A stretch of 64,000 nt of DNA from Polynucleobacter sp. Tro8-14-1 (GTDB lineage Bacteria; Pseudomonadota; Gammaproteobacteria; Burkholderiales; Burkholderiaceae). Under the pieces are notes generated by a model that searched no databases, was not told the origin of the DNA, and was given only the letters and a program-made list of their open reading frames with translations. The translations under genes and the position numbers were made by a program. The stretch spans positions 1 through 64,000 of the forward strand of contig NZ_JACVPX010000002.1 in assembly GCF_018881655.1 (NCBI RefSeq), in the 5' to 3' direction. Of the stretch, positions 45,687 to 60,058 are shown one piece after another (the first letter of the stretch is position 1; every line of letters begins with the position of its first letter).

Positions 45687-46439
45687 TTACTGATATCCGT
45701 TCTCGTAAGGAGGCATCCTAGGCTCCTCGTCGTCTTTGCCCTCGTTAATCTGATAGGCACGTCTTTGTATATAAGCATCTCGTAAGAAGCTGTACTTATC
45801 AATTGCAGCGCCATCCAACAAATCACCGGCCTCGTAATAGGTATTACGTGCGTTCACTACACGTAAGCCAGTAATGCTATTTCGCAGGCCCACATCCTTC
45901 ACATACTTAAATAGATAGTCTGACTCTAAGTCGGCTACCGTGCCAAAAGTATCGCGCACATTACTTGGGCCAAAGAACGGAAGAACTACATAAGGGCCTG
46001 AGGGCACGCCCCAAACACCTAAGGTTTGACCCCAATCTTCTTTGTGCTTCTCAAGACCTCCAGGAGTAGCCAAATCCAAGAGTCCGCCTAATCCCATAGT
46101 TGTATTTACCACTACTCGCATGAAGTCATTAAAGGCATAGTCTGGCTTACCCTGTAACAAGTTAAATAGGGCGGTGTAGATGTCGTTGTAATTACTAAAG
46201 AAGTTATAAACTCCATCACGCACGAATTCGGGTAGCACAAAGCGATAGCCTGCAACTACCGGCTTGAGTAGATAAGCATCCAAGCCTTCATTAAATTCAA
46301 AAACTGAGCGATTGAATGGCTCCCAAGGATCCTGGGGAGAGCGCTCTACGCCAGCAGGAATGGATGCGCAGCCAATTAAAGAGGCCATCAAACCAAGCAA
46401 GATTGCCATCTTGGCTTTGCGCATAAAGAGCAACATCAT
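45687..46439 (-). CDS. mlaA: Outer-membrane lipoprotein MlaA (VacJ)
   Basis: The 250-residue product has a lipobox S-L-I-G-C-A (Cys about residue 24). Family blocks: D-P-W-E-P-F-N-R-S-V-F-E-F-N-E and G-P-Y-V-V-L-P-F-F-G-P-S-N-V-R-D. MlaA removes misplaced phospholipid from the outer leaflet. It follows mlaD with a 4-base overlap. Confidence 0.95.
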   Translation of the reverse strand: MMLLFMRKAKMAILLGLMASLIGCASIPAGVERSPQDPWEPFNRSVFEFNEGLDAYLLKPVVAGYRFVLPEFVRDGVYNFFSNYNDIYTALFNLLQGKPDYAFNDFMRVVVNTTMGLGGLLDLATPGGLEKHKEDWGQTLGVWGVPSGPYVVLPFFGPSNVRDTFGTVADLESDYLFKYVKDVGLRNSITGLRVVNARNTYYEAGDLLDGAAIDKYSFLRDAYIQRRAYQINEGKDDEEPRMPPYENGYQ

Positions 46440-46918
46440 TTTGCTGCGCCCTTTTCTTGGCCGCTATCTGCTGCTTTGTTGTAAAGGAACTGGCTAATCA
46501 AATTTTCTAAAACAATAGCTGATTGTGTCTGCGCAATCTTTTCGCCATTGGTCAACATATCATCTGACCCGCCCGCCTCAAGACCAATGTATTGCTCGCC
46601 CAATAAACCGGATGTCAAAATCTTGGCGGAAGAGTCCTTCGGAAACTTATAGGAGTCTTCAATAGTCATCACCACCGTTGCTTGATAAGTTTTGTCATCG
46701 AAGGAAATATTGGCAATTCTGCCAACCACCACACCGGCACTTTTCACTGGTGCACGAGGCTTGAGGCCGCCGATATTGTCAAAGCGTGCAGAAATTTTGT
46801 ATGTTGGCGCAAATGACACTGCATTCATATTGCCAACCTTCAGTGCAAGAAATAGAGCAGCCAGCAAACCAATGCCAACAAAAATTCCCACCCAGACATC
46901 AATTGCACTTTTTCTCAT
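46436..46918 (-). CDS. mlaD: MCE-domain protein MlaD
   Basis: The 160-residue product has an N-terminal membrane anchor (VWVGIFVGIGLLAALFLALK) followed by one MCE domain: I-S-A-R-F-D-N-I-G-G-L-K-P-R-A-P-V-K-S-A-G-V-V-V-G, and I-L-T-S-G-L-L-G-E-Q-Y-I-G-L. It forms the hexameric ring on MlaE. Confidence 0.95.
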   Translation of the reverse strand: MRKSAIDVWVGIFVGIGLLAALFLALKVGNMNAVSFAPTYKISARFDNIGGLKPRAPVKSAGVVVGRIANISFDDKTYQATVVMTIEDSYKFPKDSSAKILTSGLLGEQYIGLEAGGSDDMLTNGEKIAQTQSAIVLENLISQFLYNKAADSGQEKGAAK

Positions 46919-46939
46919 AAGAGCCCCAGTTTATTCTTT

Positions 46940-47728
46940 CTAATTTGAGAACATCATCGCGGTTAGCAAGAAATCCAATGCTAAAACCGATAAAGAAGAG
47001 ATAACCACCGTACGAGTAGTGGCTTGCGAAACACCTTCAGGTGTGGGCTTAGATTCATAGCCCTGATATAGGGCAATAAAGGTGACAGCTACACCAAACA
47101 CCATGCTTTTAATTAAGCCATTGCCAATATCCGAAAACAGATCAACTCCGCCTTGCATCTGCGACCAGAAGGCGCCTGAGTCGACCCCAATCAAAGGCAC
47201 GCCAACTAGGTAGCCCCCCAGAACGCCGACCGTCGTAAAAATCGTTGCCAAGATTGGCATAGAAATAATGCCGGCCCAAAGCCGTGGCGCAATCACGCGG
47301 CCCAAGGGATCGACTGCCATCATTTCCATGGCAGTTAATTGTTCACCAGCCTTCATGAGGCCAATCTCCGCAGTTAAGGAAGTGCCAGCCCTACCGGCAA
47401 ACAATAAAGCGGTAATGACAGGACCCAACTCACGAGTTAAAGAGAGGGCAACCAATAGCCCAAGCGCTTGCTCCGAACCATAACGATTTAAGGTGTAGTA
47501 ACCCTGCAAACCTAAAACGAATCCAACAAATAACCCTGAGACTGCAATGATCACAAAAGAATGATTACCAACAAATAAAATTTGATCAATCACTAAACGA
47601 GGTCTTTTGAGTAATAATCCAGAGCGTGCGATCACTGCCGCAAACATACGAGCAGCCAAACCCAGACTACTTAAGTTGCGACGTACAAAGAAGCCAAGAT
47701 CACCAAACAGGTTCAGAAAAGTGGTCAT
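46940..47728 (-). CDS. mlaE: Phospholipid ABC permease MlaE
   Basis: The 262-residue MlaE family membrane protein has S-L-T-R-E-L-G-P-V-I-T-A-L-L-F-A-G-R-A-G-T, the EQL block E-I-G-L-M-K-A-G-E-Q-L-T-A-M-E-M-M and P-R-L-W-A-G. Its start overlaps the mlaF stop by 4 bases. Confidence 0.96.
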   Translation of the reverse strand: MTTFLNLFGDLGFFVRRNLSSLGLAARMFAAVIARSGLLLKRPRLVIDQILFVGNHSFVIIAVSGLFVGFVLGLQGYYTLNRYGSEQALGLLVALSLTRELGPVITALLFAGRAGTSLTAEIGLMKAGEQLTAMEMMAVDPLGRVIAPRLWAGIISMPILATIFTTVGVLGGYLVGVPLIGVDSGAFWSQMQGGVDLFSDIGNGLIKSMVFGVAVTFIALYQGYESKPTPEGVSQATTRTVVISSLSVLALDFLLTAMMFSN

Positions 47729-48579
47729 GAGGCACTCACTCCAAAATCCTCTTCCAAGCTTATGCCTGGATAGTGGAAAGGCACAGGGCCATCAGGAGCT
47801 GCGTCCAAAAATTGTCTGACAAAAGGATCGGTTGAGCGACTCAACTCATCGGGGGTGCCTTCTGCGCCAATGCGACCATTCGCAATGAAATATACGTAAT
47901 CAGCAATGGCAAAAGTCTCTTCAACATCGTGCGTCACCAATAAACTCGTGGCTCCCAAGGCATTATTCAGATCACGAATTAAGCGCGCTGTAATGCCAAG
48001 AGAGATAGGATCCAGACCAGCAAATGGCTCGTCATAAATGATGAGGGGTGGATCTAAAGCAATTGCTCTAGCGAGGGCAACACGCCTTGCCATACCACCA
48101 GAAATTTGTGAAGGCATTAAGTCTCTTGCGCCGCGCAAACCAACTGCATTCAATTTCATGAGCACCAAGGAGTGCAATAGCTCTTCACTGAGATTTGTAT
48201 GTTCGCGCAGAGGAAAGGCAACGTTTTCAAAAACACTCAGGTCAGTGAACAATGCTCCGAACTGAAAAAGCATTCCCATGCGACGACGGGCAGCCATCAA
48301 CTCGGCGCCATTCATCTTGCCAATGTCTTGACCTTCAAATAGAACTTGACCTGATTGAGCATTAAATTGCCCGCCGATCAAACGAAGGATAGTGGTCTTG
48401 CCACAGCCGGAACCACCCATGACAGCCACTACCTGGCCACGTCGAAACTCCATATTGAGTCCAGACAGAATCTGCCGCTCACCTGGAGCATAGGAAAAGT
48501 TGACGTCTTTAATAGAGACGACAACTTCTCCTGCAGCTTGCTTGTTTACATCCAAAGAGTTTGGCTGGTCACTGTTCAT
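47725..48579 (-). CDS. mlaF: Phospholipid ABC ATPase MlaF
   Basis: The 284-residue product has Walker A G-G-S-G-C-G-K-T-T, signature I-S-G-G-M-A-R-R-V, Walker B L-I-I-Y-D-E-P-F-A-G-L-D-P. It drives MlaE. The ATG at 48579 is only 2 bases from a GGGG that lies within a palindrome covering the gltD stop (48582-48598), so initiation may be unusual or controlled by that hairpin. Confidence 0.95.
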   Translation of the reverse strand: MNSDQPNSLDVNKQAAGEVVVSIKDVNFSYAPGERQILSGLNMEFRRGQVVAVMGGSGCGKTTILRLIGGQFNAQSGQVLFEGQDIGKMNGAELMAARRRMGMLFQFGALFTDLSVFENVAFPLREHTNLSEELLHSLVLMKLNAVGLRGARDLMPSQISGGMARRVALARAIALDPPLIIYDEPFAGLDPISLGITARLIRDLNNALGATSLLVTHDVEETFAIADYVYFIANGRIGAEGTPDELSRSTDPFVRQFLDAAPDGPVPFHYPGISLEEDFGVSAS

Positions 48580-48581
48580 AT

Positions 48582-48598
48582 CCCCGATATTATCGGGG
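48582..48598. promoter_or_regulatory. Palindrome over the gltD stop and mlaF initiation region
   Basis: CCCCGATA-T-TATCGGGG is a perfect 17-bp inverted repeat. The gltD stop codon (48590-48592) is at its centre. On the minus strand its right arm ends in CGGGG, two bases before the mlaF ATG, where a ribosome-binding site would lie. It has no T-run, so it is not a typical terminator. It may be an operator or an RNA hairpin affecting mlaF translation. Confidence 0.5.
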
Positions 48599-50053
48599 TA
48601 AAACAGATGACCCCATTAAATACTGGTCTACTGCTTGGGCGCACTGACGACCCTCACGAATTGCCCAAACTACCAAAGACTGTCCGCGACGCATGTCACC
48701 AGCAGCAAATACCTTGGGAACGTTCGTTTGATAGGCATTTTGACCATCAACAGTTGCTTTTGCATTGCCGCGAGCATCTTTCTCAACGCCAAACGCATTC
48801 AATACCTGCTGAACTGGAGATACAAAACCCATGGCCAAGAGCACTAAATCTGCCTTAATTTCGAATTCTGAGTTTGGTACTTCTGCCATCTTGCCGTCTT
48901 TCCACTCCAGACGAACACCAATCAATTTCTCAACTTTGCCGTTTTTGCCCTCAAAACGCTTGGTTCCAACAGACCAGTCACGATCACAACCTTCTTCATG
49001 CGAAGAGGATGTACGTAATTTTGTTGGCCAATATGGCCAAACTAACGGGGTGTTCTCAACTTCTGGAGGCTGAGGGAGCAATTCAAACTGAGTAATCTTG
49101 GTTGCGCCGTGACGATTTGATGTTCCAACGCAATCTGAACCCGTGTCACCACCGCCAATAACCACTACGTGCTTATCAGTTGCACGAATTTCATTTTTGA
49201 AATCGCCAGCATTTTCTTTATTTTGCGGAATCAGGAATTCCAACGCATAGTGCACGCCAGCCAACTCACGACCTGGAACCGGTAAATCACGTGGCTGCTC
49301 TGCACCACCGGTGATCACTACCGCATCAAAGTCTTTCATCAACTGCTCTGGAGAAACTGTCTTATTGGAGTAATTTTTTACTTCGGCACCAATCGCCTCT
49401 TTACCAACGAAAACACCGGTCTCAAATTTAACGCCTTCAGCTTGCATCTGCTCAACACGACGATCAATCAACCACTTTTCCATCTTGAAATCAGGAATAC
49501 CGTAACGCAGTAAGCCCCCAACACGATCATTCTTTTCAAATACAGTTACGTCGTGACCAACGCGCGCCAATTGCTGTGCAGCCGCCATACCCGCTGGGCC
49601 ACCACCAACAACTGCGATTTTTTTACCAGTCTTCGTTTTAGAAGGTTGCGGCTTAACCCAACCATTTTCCCAGCCTTTATCAATAATGGCGTGCTCAATA
49701 GATTTGATACCAACCGCAGTGCTATTGATCCCTAAAGTACAAGCAGCTTCGCAAGGCGCTGGGCAAATACGGCCAGTAAATTCTGGGAAGTTATTGGTTG
49801 ATTGCAAAACATCTAATGCGTTCTTCCAATCATTATGAAATACCAAGTCATTGAAATCAGGAATGATGTTATTAACTGGGCAGCCGTTATTACAAAACGG
49901 GATACCGCAATCCATACAACGTGCGCCTTGAATCTTCGCCTCTTCATCAGTTAATGCCGCCACAAACTCTTTGTAATGATGGAGGCGTTTAACCGGCGCT
50001 TCGTACGTCTCGCCGACGCGCTCAAACTCCATAAATCCAGTGACCTTACCCAT
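48590..50053 (-). CDS. gltD: Glutamate synthase small subunit
   Basis: The 487-residue product has the 4Fe-4S cysteines in C-M-D-C-G-I-P-F-C and C-P-A-P-C-E-A-A-C, then two nucleotide-binding folds: FAD at [12 protein letters not shown] and NADPH at [12 protein letters not shown]. It transfers electrons from NADPH to GltB. It follows gltB by 47 bp. Confidence 0.97.
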   Translation of the reverse strand: MGKVTGFMEFERVGETYEAPVKRLHHYKEFVAALTDEEAKIQGARCMDCGIPFCNNGCPVNNIIPDFNDLVFHNDWKNALDVLQSTNNFPEFTGRICPAPCEAACTLGINSTAVGIKSIEHAIIDKGWENGWVKPQPSKTKTGKKIAVVGGGPAGMAAAQQLARVGHDVTVFEKNDRVGGLLRYGIPDFKMEKWLIDRRVEQMQAEGVKFETGVFVGKEAIGAEVKNYSNKTVSPEQLMKDFDAVVITGGAEQPRDLPVPGRELAGVHYALEFLIPQNKENAGDFKNEIRATDKHVVVIGGGDTGSDCVGTSNRHGATKITQFELLPQPPEVENTPLVWPYWPTKLRTSSSHEEGCDRDWSVGTKRFEGKNGKVEKLIGVRLEWKDGKMAEVPNSEFEIKADLVLLAMGFVSPVQQVLNAFGVEKDARGNAKATVDGQNAYQTNVPKVFAAGDMRRGQSLVVWAIREGRQCAQAVDQYLMGSSVLPR

Positions 50054-50100
50054 ATCGAATCCTTAGTATCTTTTCTTAATGTCTTTATTAATTAAGTGGC

Positions 50101-54846
<4,746 letters not shown>

Positions 54847-54933
54847 AGTATTTCCGAGGGGCGACAAAGGCCTAATTACTTTTGGAGGATCCAATATAGG
54901 TGAATACCCACACCGATGCAATAGAAATAAAAT

Positions 54934-54994
54934 GAGTCTGTCCCATTTATTTAGATGTCGCACCAATATGAATTCTATATATGGGGACAGAGTC
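54934..54994. repeat. REP-like inverted repeat next to the RAYT gene
   Basis: GAGTCTGTCCCAT (54934-54946) faces ATGGGGACAGAGTC (54981-54994), near-complementary arms separated by about 34 bases. The GACTCTGTCCCC/GGGGACAGAGTC motif is of the kind I associate with RAYT-linked repeats. It lies between the end of the transposase gene and the start of gltB. Confidence 0.65.
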
Positions 54995-55040
54995 GGAATA
55001 CTCAATACCCTATTTGACGTACAGGGAAACTATTCATTAC

Positions 55041-55745
55041 CTAAGTAACTGAATTTAAAGAATTAATTTTTCTAGGGCGCCCACGGTGGCGAATTAATGC
55101 AAGCTCTGGAGCGTCTTTAAAGAGCTTTTTGGCATAAATATCACTGACCCAAGGTTTGGATCGCAATAGAGATTCTGTGATTTGGCGGTCTTCCCAGTGA
55201 GGTGCGCCCTCTTTTACAAAGTTCGACCAGCTCATCTGCCTCTCAAAAGGGGTATTACCCAACCTCCAAAAATGCTGATGATCTACCAACCAAGGCTCTG
55301 CATTACCACCAACGTGGGTTACAAAACTCGTCCATGTAGAGCTTTGGGGGGTGGATTCATATCCAGATCTCACCGGATTGAGCTCTATATAACGCTGGCA
55401 GCGTAAAAAATAATCCGGGTCAATCAAAGACGAGCGATAGCGCCCCTCCCAAATAGTTCCAGAGCGGCGGTGCTGTTGATTGAAGTACTGGGCATAACGA
55501 CGGCCAAGAGACTGCATTGTTTTAGCAAGCGAATCTTCGCTTTGGGGAGTCATGAGCAAATGCGCATGGTTAGGCATTAAAGCAAACGCATGCACAGCAC
55601 AACCAAACTGCCTCGCTGCTTCACGCAACCACTCTAGATAAGTACGACGATCTTCATCGGCAAAGAAAATGGTTTCACGATTATTGCCGCGGACCATCAC
55701 ATGCATTGCTTGGCCTGGTATTACTGTGCGAGCTTGCCGTGCCAT
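55041..55745 (-). CDS. REP-associated tyrosine transposase (Y1 HUH family)
   Basis: The 234-residue product has the N-terminal ARQARTVIPGQAMHVMVRGN strand, the HUH motif in A-L-M-P-N-H-A-H-L-L-M, and the nucleophile Tyr region in Y-F-L-R-C-Q-R-Y-I-E-L-N-P-V-R-S-G. G-T-I-W-E-G-R-Y-R-S-S is also typical of RAYTs. Such single-copy enzymes process hairpin repeats and are often domesticated. The C-terminus has a basic R-G-R-P-R-K-I hook-like motif. It lies between gltB and ponA on the same strand. Confidence 0.92.
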   Translation of the reverse strand: MARQARTVIPGQAMHVMVRGNNRETIFFADEDRRTYLEWLREAARQFGCAVHAFALMPNHAHLLMTPQSEDSLAKTMQSLGRRYAQYFNQQHRRSGTIWEGRYRSSLIDPDYFLRCQRYIELNPVRSGYESTPQSSTWTSFVTHVGGNAEPWLVDHQHFWRLGNTPFERQMSWSNFVKEGAPHWEDRQITESLLRSKPWVSDIYAKKLFKDAPELALIRHRGRPRKINSLNSVT

Positions 55746-55757
55746 GTTGAAAACGAA

Positions 55758-58094
55758 CTATTGCAGTTCGCGCACACCGCCGTTAGTAGAGAAGTCCGGG
55801 ATAAACCAGTCACCATCAACTTGCGTTACACCGCTTGGGACTTCGCGGGAGATCTGAGGGCTATCTTTTAACGCAGTCGCCATATAAGAAATCCACATTG
55901 GCAAAGCAAGTCCGCCACCAGTCTCTCGATCCCCCAAACTCGCAGGCTTATCAAAGCCAATCCATGCAATCGCAACTACCTTAGGGTTATAGCCAGCAAA
56001 CCAGGCATCGTGCGAATCATTCGTTGTGCCTGTTTTACCTGCAATGTCGCTTCGCCCCAACTTACCACGCGCAGAGGCTGCAGTACCCGTCTTGGTGACT
56101 TCTTGCAGCATGCTATCCATCACAAATGCAGTGCGCGCATCCAATACACGAGGCGCATCTTCACCCGCATGCGTAGGCTTTGCTTCGAACATGACGGTGC
56201 CTTTAGAGTCCACCATCTTGTCAATCAAGAATGGATCTACACGATAACCGCCATTGGCAAACACACTATAAGCAGAGGCCATCTGCAACGGCGTTACAGA
56301 ACCCGCGCCCAAAGCCATTGTTAAGTAAGGGGGGTGCTTTTCTGGCTCAAAGCCAAAACGCTGAATATATTCTTGCGCATAAGAAGGGCCGATGGCGCGA
56401 ATAATGCGAACCGAGACTAAGTTCTTTGATTTTGCCAAGGCATTGCGCAAGCGCATCATGCCGTCGTATTTACCATCGTAGTTTTTTGGCTCCCAAGCCT
56501 GACTACCAGTCTCCATACCGCCAATGGATAAAGGTGCATCGTTCACCATCGTGCTTGGGGTAAAGCCTTTTTCAATGGCGGCAGCATAGATAAAAGGCTT
56601 AAATGAGGAGCCGGGCTGACGCAATGCTTGCGTCACGTGATTGAACTGATTACGACGGAAATCAAAGCCGCCTACTAAGGACAAAATTGCACCGGTCTCT
56701 GCATTCATGGAGACAAAAGCAGCTTCAACTTGCGGGAGTTGAGCCAACTTCCAGACTCCCCCATCCGATAACAAACGAACTATAGCACCTGGGCGTAAGC
56801 GTTTTTTGGGCTGAGTACTATCAGTAATAGAGGCAGCCGCCAACTTCATGCCTTCACCTTTAATAGTGATGGTGTCACCAGTCGAAATCATGACTTGCAT
56901 TTCTTTTGGCTTCACATCGAGCACGACACCAGACTGCAAATCATCTAACTGCGGGTAAGCAAGTAATGCCTCGTCAATCGCGCGCTGGCGTTTCACAGAG
57001 TCTTCAGGAAGATCGATAAAACCCTCTGGGCCACGATAAGCATGCCGTAAATCGTATTCAAAAATTCCACGTCGCACTGCTTTGTAAGCGGCATCTTGAT
57101 CGGCCTTCAAGATGGTCGTATAGACTTCGATCCCTTGTGAATAGATTGCCTCGCCATACTGCGTGAAAAGTAATTGACGAACCATTTCAGCGGGGAAGTC
57201 AGCGCGAACCGCGAACTCATTGCCCAAGCCGCGAATATGCAATTCTTCAATCATCGCTTTTTGGTATTCCTCTGGCGTGATGTAACCCAGATCGCGCATG
57301 CGCTGAAGAATGTACTCTTGACGAATCTTGGCGCGGCGGTAGTTAGTCACTGGGTTATAAGCCGAAGGCGCCTTAGGCAGTCCAGCCAGCATTGCGGCTT
57401 GAGCAATGCTGATGTCCTTCAATTCAATGCCAAAGTAAATTTGCGCTGCGCTTGAGAAACCAAAAGCTCTTTGACCCAAGAAAATTTGGTTCATATAAAT
57501 CTCTAAAATCTTGTCTTTAGTCAGTTGAGATTCAATCTCCCACGCCAAAAGAATTTCGTAAATCTTGCGGCTAAATGTCTTCTCGTTACTTAAGAAGAAA
57601 TTTCTTGCCACCTGCATTGTGATGGTTGAAGCGCCCTGAGCCAAATGTCCGCGGAGATTGGCAACCCCCGCTCTAAGAACCCCAACGTAGTCAACCCCGC
57701 CATGGGAATAGAAACGATCGTCCTCTGTAGCAATAACGGCGTTTCGCATTGCCATCGGAATTTGATTTAGCGGGATGACTTTGCGACGCTCTTCACCAAA
57801 CTCACCAATCAATACCTTGTCGGCGGTGTAAATCCGCAGAGGTGTTTTTGGGTTGTAATCAGTTAAAGCGGAAATTTTTGGCAAATTCGGCTTGGCAATT
57901 AAAAAAGCATAACCAAGGAGCAGTGATAGGGCTATCGCGCCTACAGCGGCAACAATGAGTAAAGCCTTTATTAGAGGACTTCCTAATGAATTTCTTGGCA
58001 AGCCAGGCTCAACTCGTGAATTCCGAGGGCGTCTATCGGATGGACGAATGGGGCGCTGATTCAGCGGCGGCTTGTCTTTTGGAGGTAAGGCCAT
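55758..58094 (-). CDS. ponA: Bifunctional penicillin-binding protein 1A
   Basis: The 778-residue product has a Pro/Arg-rich cytoplasmic start, a membrane anchor (about 45-70), a GT51 transglycosylase domain with the Glu in A-T-E-D-D-R-F-Y-S-H-G-G-V-D, an OB-like insert, then the transpeptidase: S-x-x-K in P-G-S-S-F-K-P-F, S-K-N, and G-K-T-G-T-T-N-D. It polymerises and cross-links peptidoglycan. Divergent from the pilP-like gene, as in other Betaproteobacteria where pil genes follow. Confidence 0.96.
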   Translation of the reverse strand: MALPPKDKPPLNQRPIRPSDRRPRNSRVEPGLPRNSLGSPLIKALLIVAAVGAIALSLLLGYAFLIAKPNLPKISALTDYNPKTPLRIYTADKVLIGEFGEERRKVIPLNQIPMAMRNAVIATEDDRFYSHGGVDYVGVLRAGVANLRGHLAQGASTITMQVARNFFLSNEKTFSRKIYEILLAWEIESQLTKDKILEIYMNQIFLGQRAFGFSSAAQIYFGIELKDISIAQAAMLAGLPKAPSAYNPVTNYRRAKIRQEYILQRMRDLGYITPEEYQKAMIEELHIRGLGNEFAVRADFPAEMVRQLLFTQYGEAIYSQGIEVYTTILKADQDAAYKAVRRGIFEYDLRHAYRGPEGFIDLPEDSVKRQRAIDEALLAYPQLDDLQSGVVLDVKPKEMQVMISTGDTITIKGEGMKLAAASITDSTQPKKRLRPGAIVRLLSDGGVWKLAQLPQVEAAFVSMNAETGAILSLVGGFDFRRNQFNHVTQALRQPGSSFKPFIYAAAIEKGFTPSTMVNDAPLSIGGMETGSQAWEPKNYDGKYDGMMRLRNALAKSKNLVSVRIIRAIGPSYAQEYIQRFGFEPEKHPPYLTMALGAGSVTPLQMASAYSVFANGGYRVDPFLIDKMVDSKGTVMFEAKPTHAGEDAPRVLDARTAFVMDSMLQEVTKTGTAASARGKLGRSDIAGKTGTTNDSHDAWFAGYNPKVVAIAWIGFDKPASLGDRETGGGLALPMWISYMATALKDSPQISREVPSGVTQVDGDWFIPDFSTNGGVRELQ

Positions 58095-58199
58095 ATGTCC
58101 AAATTATAGGGCGCTTAGGCAAATTCCTTAAAAGCTCCAAAACCCCCGTCCGGCCCATAGACAAGATCTAATTTCTGACGGTGGGTTCAATCTAGGCTG

Positions 58200-58928
58200 A
58201 TGGATTTTCAGCACCCAAAACAGAAGAATATGGGAATGCCTGCGCGCCATATTTCCAGCCAATCTTTTGATGAAATTCTGAGTGATCTCGGCGATGATCC
58301 AGCCATCCCCGACCCCCATGGAATACGCAAGCCCCCTCCCCAACAAGGCGCACCCCATAGAGCTCCAAGCGAAGGCAAAAGCAATCCCTTTACGGAGTCC
58401 TTAAATCCTATTCAGATCCGCAATTCACTCCAAGGAATTGCACTTCCAATCGCCTTGATTGGCGTCTTGCTGGCAGCAATTATGGGATTTTTTGTGACCT
58501 ACACCTCACTGAATAAGCAATCCCAAGATGCTTTGGAGGCATCCCAACAACAGCTTTCGGAATTGAAAAAAGAGATACTATTAACGCGCGATCAAATTAA
58601 CCAAAATCAGGATGAGCTATATATAGCAATTGATGAAATAGAAGTAAGTATTCACTCTTTAAATGAAAGAAAGACTGAAACAAGAGCCCCGAACAGGCCG
58701 CAAGCACCAACCCATGAGTCGGAGCTACACCGCTGGCGCTACCTTGGCACATCCCAAATAGGCAATGCCCAGCAAGCCTATTTTCATACAGGGAAAAGCC
58801 ATCTTGCCTTTGAGAAGGGGGCGCAGGTTTTAGGGGAATGGCGCCTAAGTTCTATCGAAAAATCACTAGTGACCCTAATGCATCCCCAAGGCAAATCTGT
58901 GGTTCTGAGGGCTTCAAAAAGCGAATGA
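58200..58928 (+). CDS. Single-pass membrane protein with PilP-like C-terminus
   Basis: The 242-residue product (start ATG 58200, alternatives at 58230 and 58236) has a Pro-rich cytoplasmic part, one membrane helix (about 77-100, IALPIALIGVLLAAIMGFFV), a coiled coil (about 105-155, Gln/Glu-rich) and a C-terminal beta-rich part, LHRWRYLGTSQIGNAQQAYF onward, that resembles PilP's HR domain. It is in the place normally held by pilMNOP and overlaps pilQ by 4 bases. It may be a fused or reduced PilN/O/P substitute aligning the secretin. That is inference. Confidence 0.6.
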   Translation: MDFQHPKQKNMGMPARHISSQSFDEILSDLGDDPAIPDPHGIRKPPPQQGAPHRAPSEGKSNPFTESLNPIQIRNSLQGIALPIALIGVLLAAIMGFFVTYTSLNKQSQDALEASQQQLSELKKEILLTRDQINQNQDELYIAIDEIEVSIHSLNERKTETRAPNRPQAPTHESELHRWRYLGTSQIGNAQQAYFHTGKSHLAFEKGAQVLGEWRLSSIEKSLVTLMHPQGKSVVLRASKSE

Positions 58929-60046
58929 AGCTCAGCCTAAATAACCCCCAGAAATACTTCAAACTGCTCACCTGTTGGTTAGCTGTATTGATGCTTTTAT
59001 CCAGCAATACAGCAATGAGTAATACGCCTTCACAAAATCATTTCATGACCCCTATTAGCCTGCAATTTACCGATATTGAATTAACTGAACTTTTAGAAAC
59101 TATGGCGAAATTGGGTAATACCAATTTCTTATTAAGCGAATCCATTAAGGGGAAGATCTCTATAGACCTTAGAAATACACCCTGGCAAACAGCCCTTCAC
59201 TCCATTCTGGCGAGCCGCGGCTTACGACTGGTGCGCAACGGAGAAATCTACTGGATTGGGCCTCACGCAGAAATCCAAGCCTTTCAGAAGTTCCGGCGTG
59301 AAGATGCCGCCCTTCCTTTTGGTGGAGACCACATTAATAGTCCAAGGCAAATCCTCATAGAAGCTCGAATAGTTGAGGCTGATGAACGCTTTGCCCGTGA
59401 GCTAGGGGTCAAGCTGGGATATCAAGCTAATGGTGTTGGGGATAAAGCAGATCAAAAATTGATTGGCAGCATGGATCTGGGTGGCGCTGGTTTGAGTGGT
59501 TTTAATCCAGCAACCATGGCCGCAACCTTAGTCTCGAGAAATGGGAGCCGTATTCTGCAGGCAGAACTATCTGCGCTTGAATCTGAAGGTCAGGGAAAGA
59601 TTCTTTCCAACCCTCGCATCATGACTGGCGACCAAGTAAAGGCAACCATTGAGCAAGGCACAGAACTGCCCTATCAAACCTCGAATCAAAATGGCAGCAA
59701 GTTGCAATTTAGAAAGGCAAACCTTCGTCTAGAGGTTTTGCCAAAAATCCATCCAGACGGAAAGATATCAATGCTAGTGGGCATTAATAAGGACACTGTA
59801 GGCATGAAAACAGAACAGGGATATGCCATTGACACCAAAAGCCTGAGCTCAGAGGTCACCGTTGAAAATGGCGGGACAGCCATCATTGGCGGCATTTTCC
59901 AAACTACCGAACGGGAAGACGAAGTCAAAATCCCACTCTTAGGCGATATACCCCTCATTGGTCATTTTTTTCGCCATAAATCTAAATTACAAGATAAAAC
60001 CGAGCTACTTGTCTTTTTAACTCCGACCGTTCTCGACAAACCCTAA
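58925..60046 (+). CDS. pilQ: Short PilQ/HofQ-type secretin
   Basis: The ATG at 58925 overlaps the previous stop by 4 bases and gives 373 residues. A signal peptide (hydrophobic about 12-31) is followed by an STN/N0 domain (ISLQFTDIELTELLETMAKL), one short N1-like part (I-L-I-E-A-R-I-V-E-A-D) and the secretin barrel with G-K-I-L-S-N-P-R-I and the closing I-P-L-L-G-D-I-P-L-I-G-H-F-F. Typical PilQ is about 700 residues with AMIN domains, which are lacking here, as in HofQ. It probably serves DNA uptake or a reduced type IV pilus. Confidence 0.85.
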   Translation: MKLSLNNPQKYFKLLTCWLAVLMLLSSNTAMSNTPSQNHFMTPISLQFTDIELTELLETMAKLGNTNFLLSESIKGKISIDLRNTPWQTALHSILASRGLRLVRNGEIYWIGPHAEIQAFQKFRREDAALPFGGDHINSPRQILIEARIVEADERFARELGVKLGYQANGVGDKADQKLIGSMDLGGAGLSGFNPATMAATLVSRNGSRILQAELSALESEGQGKILSNPRIMTGDQVKATIEQGTELPYQTSNQNGSKLQFRKANLRLEVLPKIHPDGKISMLVGINKDTVGMKTEQGYAIDTKSLSSEVTVENGGTAIIGGIFQTTEREDEVKIPLLGDIPLIGHFFRHKSKLQDKTELLVFLTPTVLDKP

Positions 60047-60058
60047 TAAAATCGGAGG

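Noticed and set aside
54847..55005. N-terminal extension of gltB to 55005
   Set aside because: It passes through the RAYT-associated inverted repeat, has no ribosome-binding site, and the family start is MTTKLNTD at 54846 just before the glutaminase Cys.
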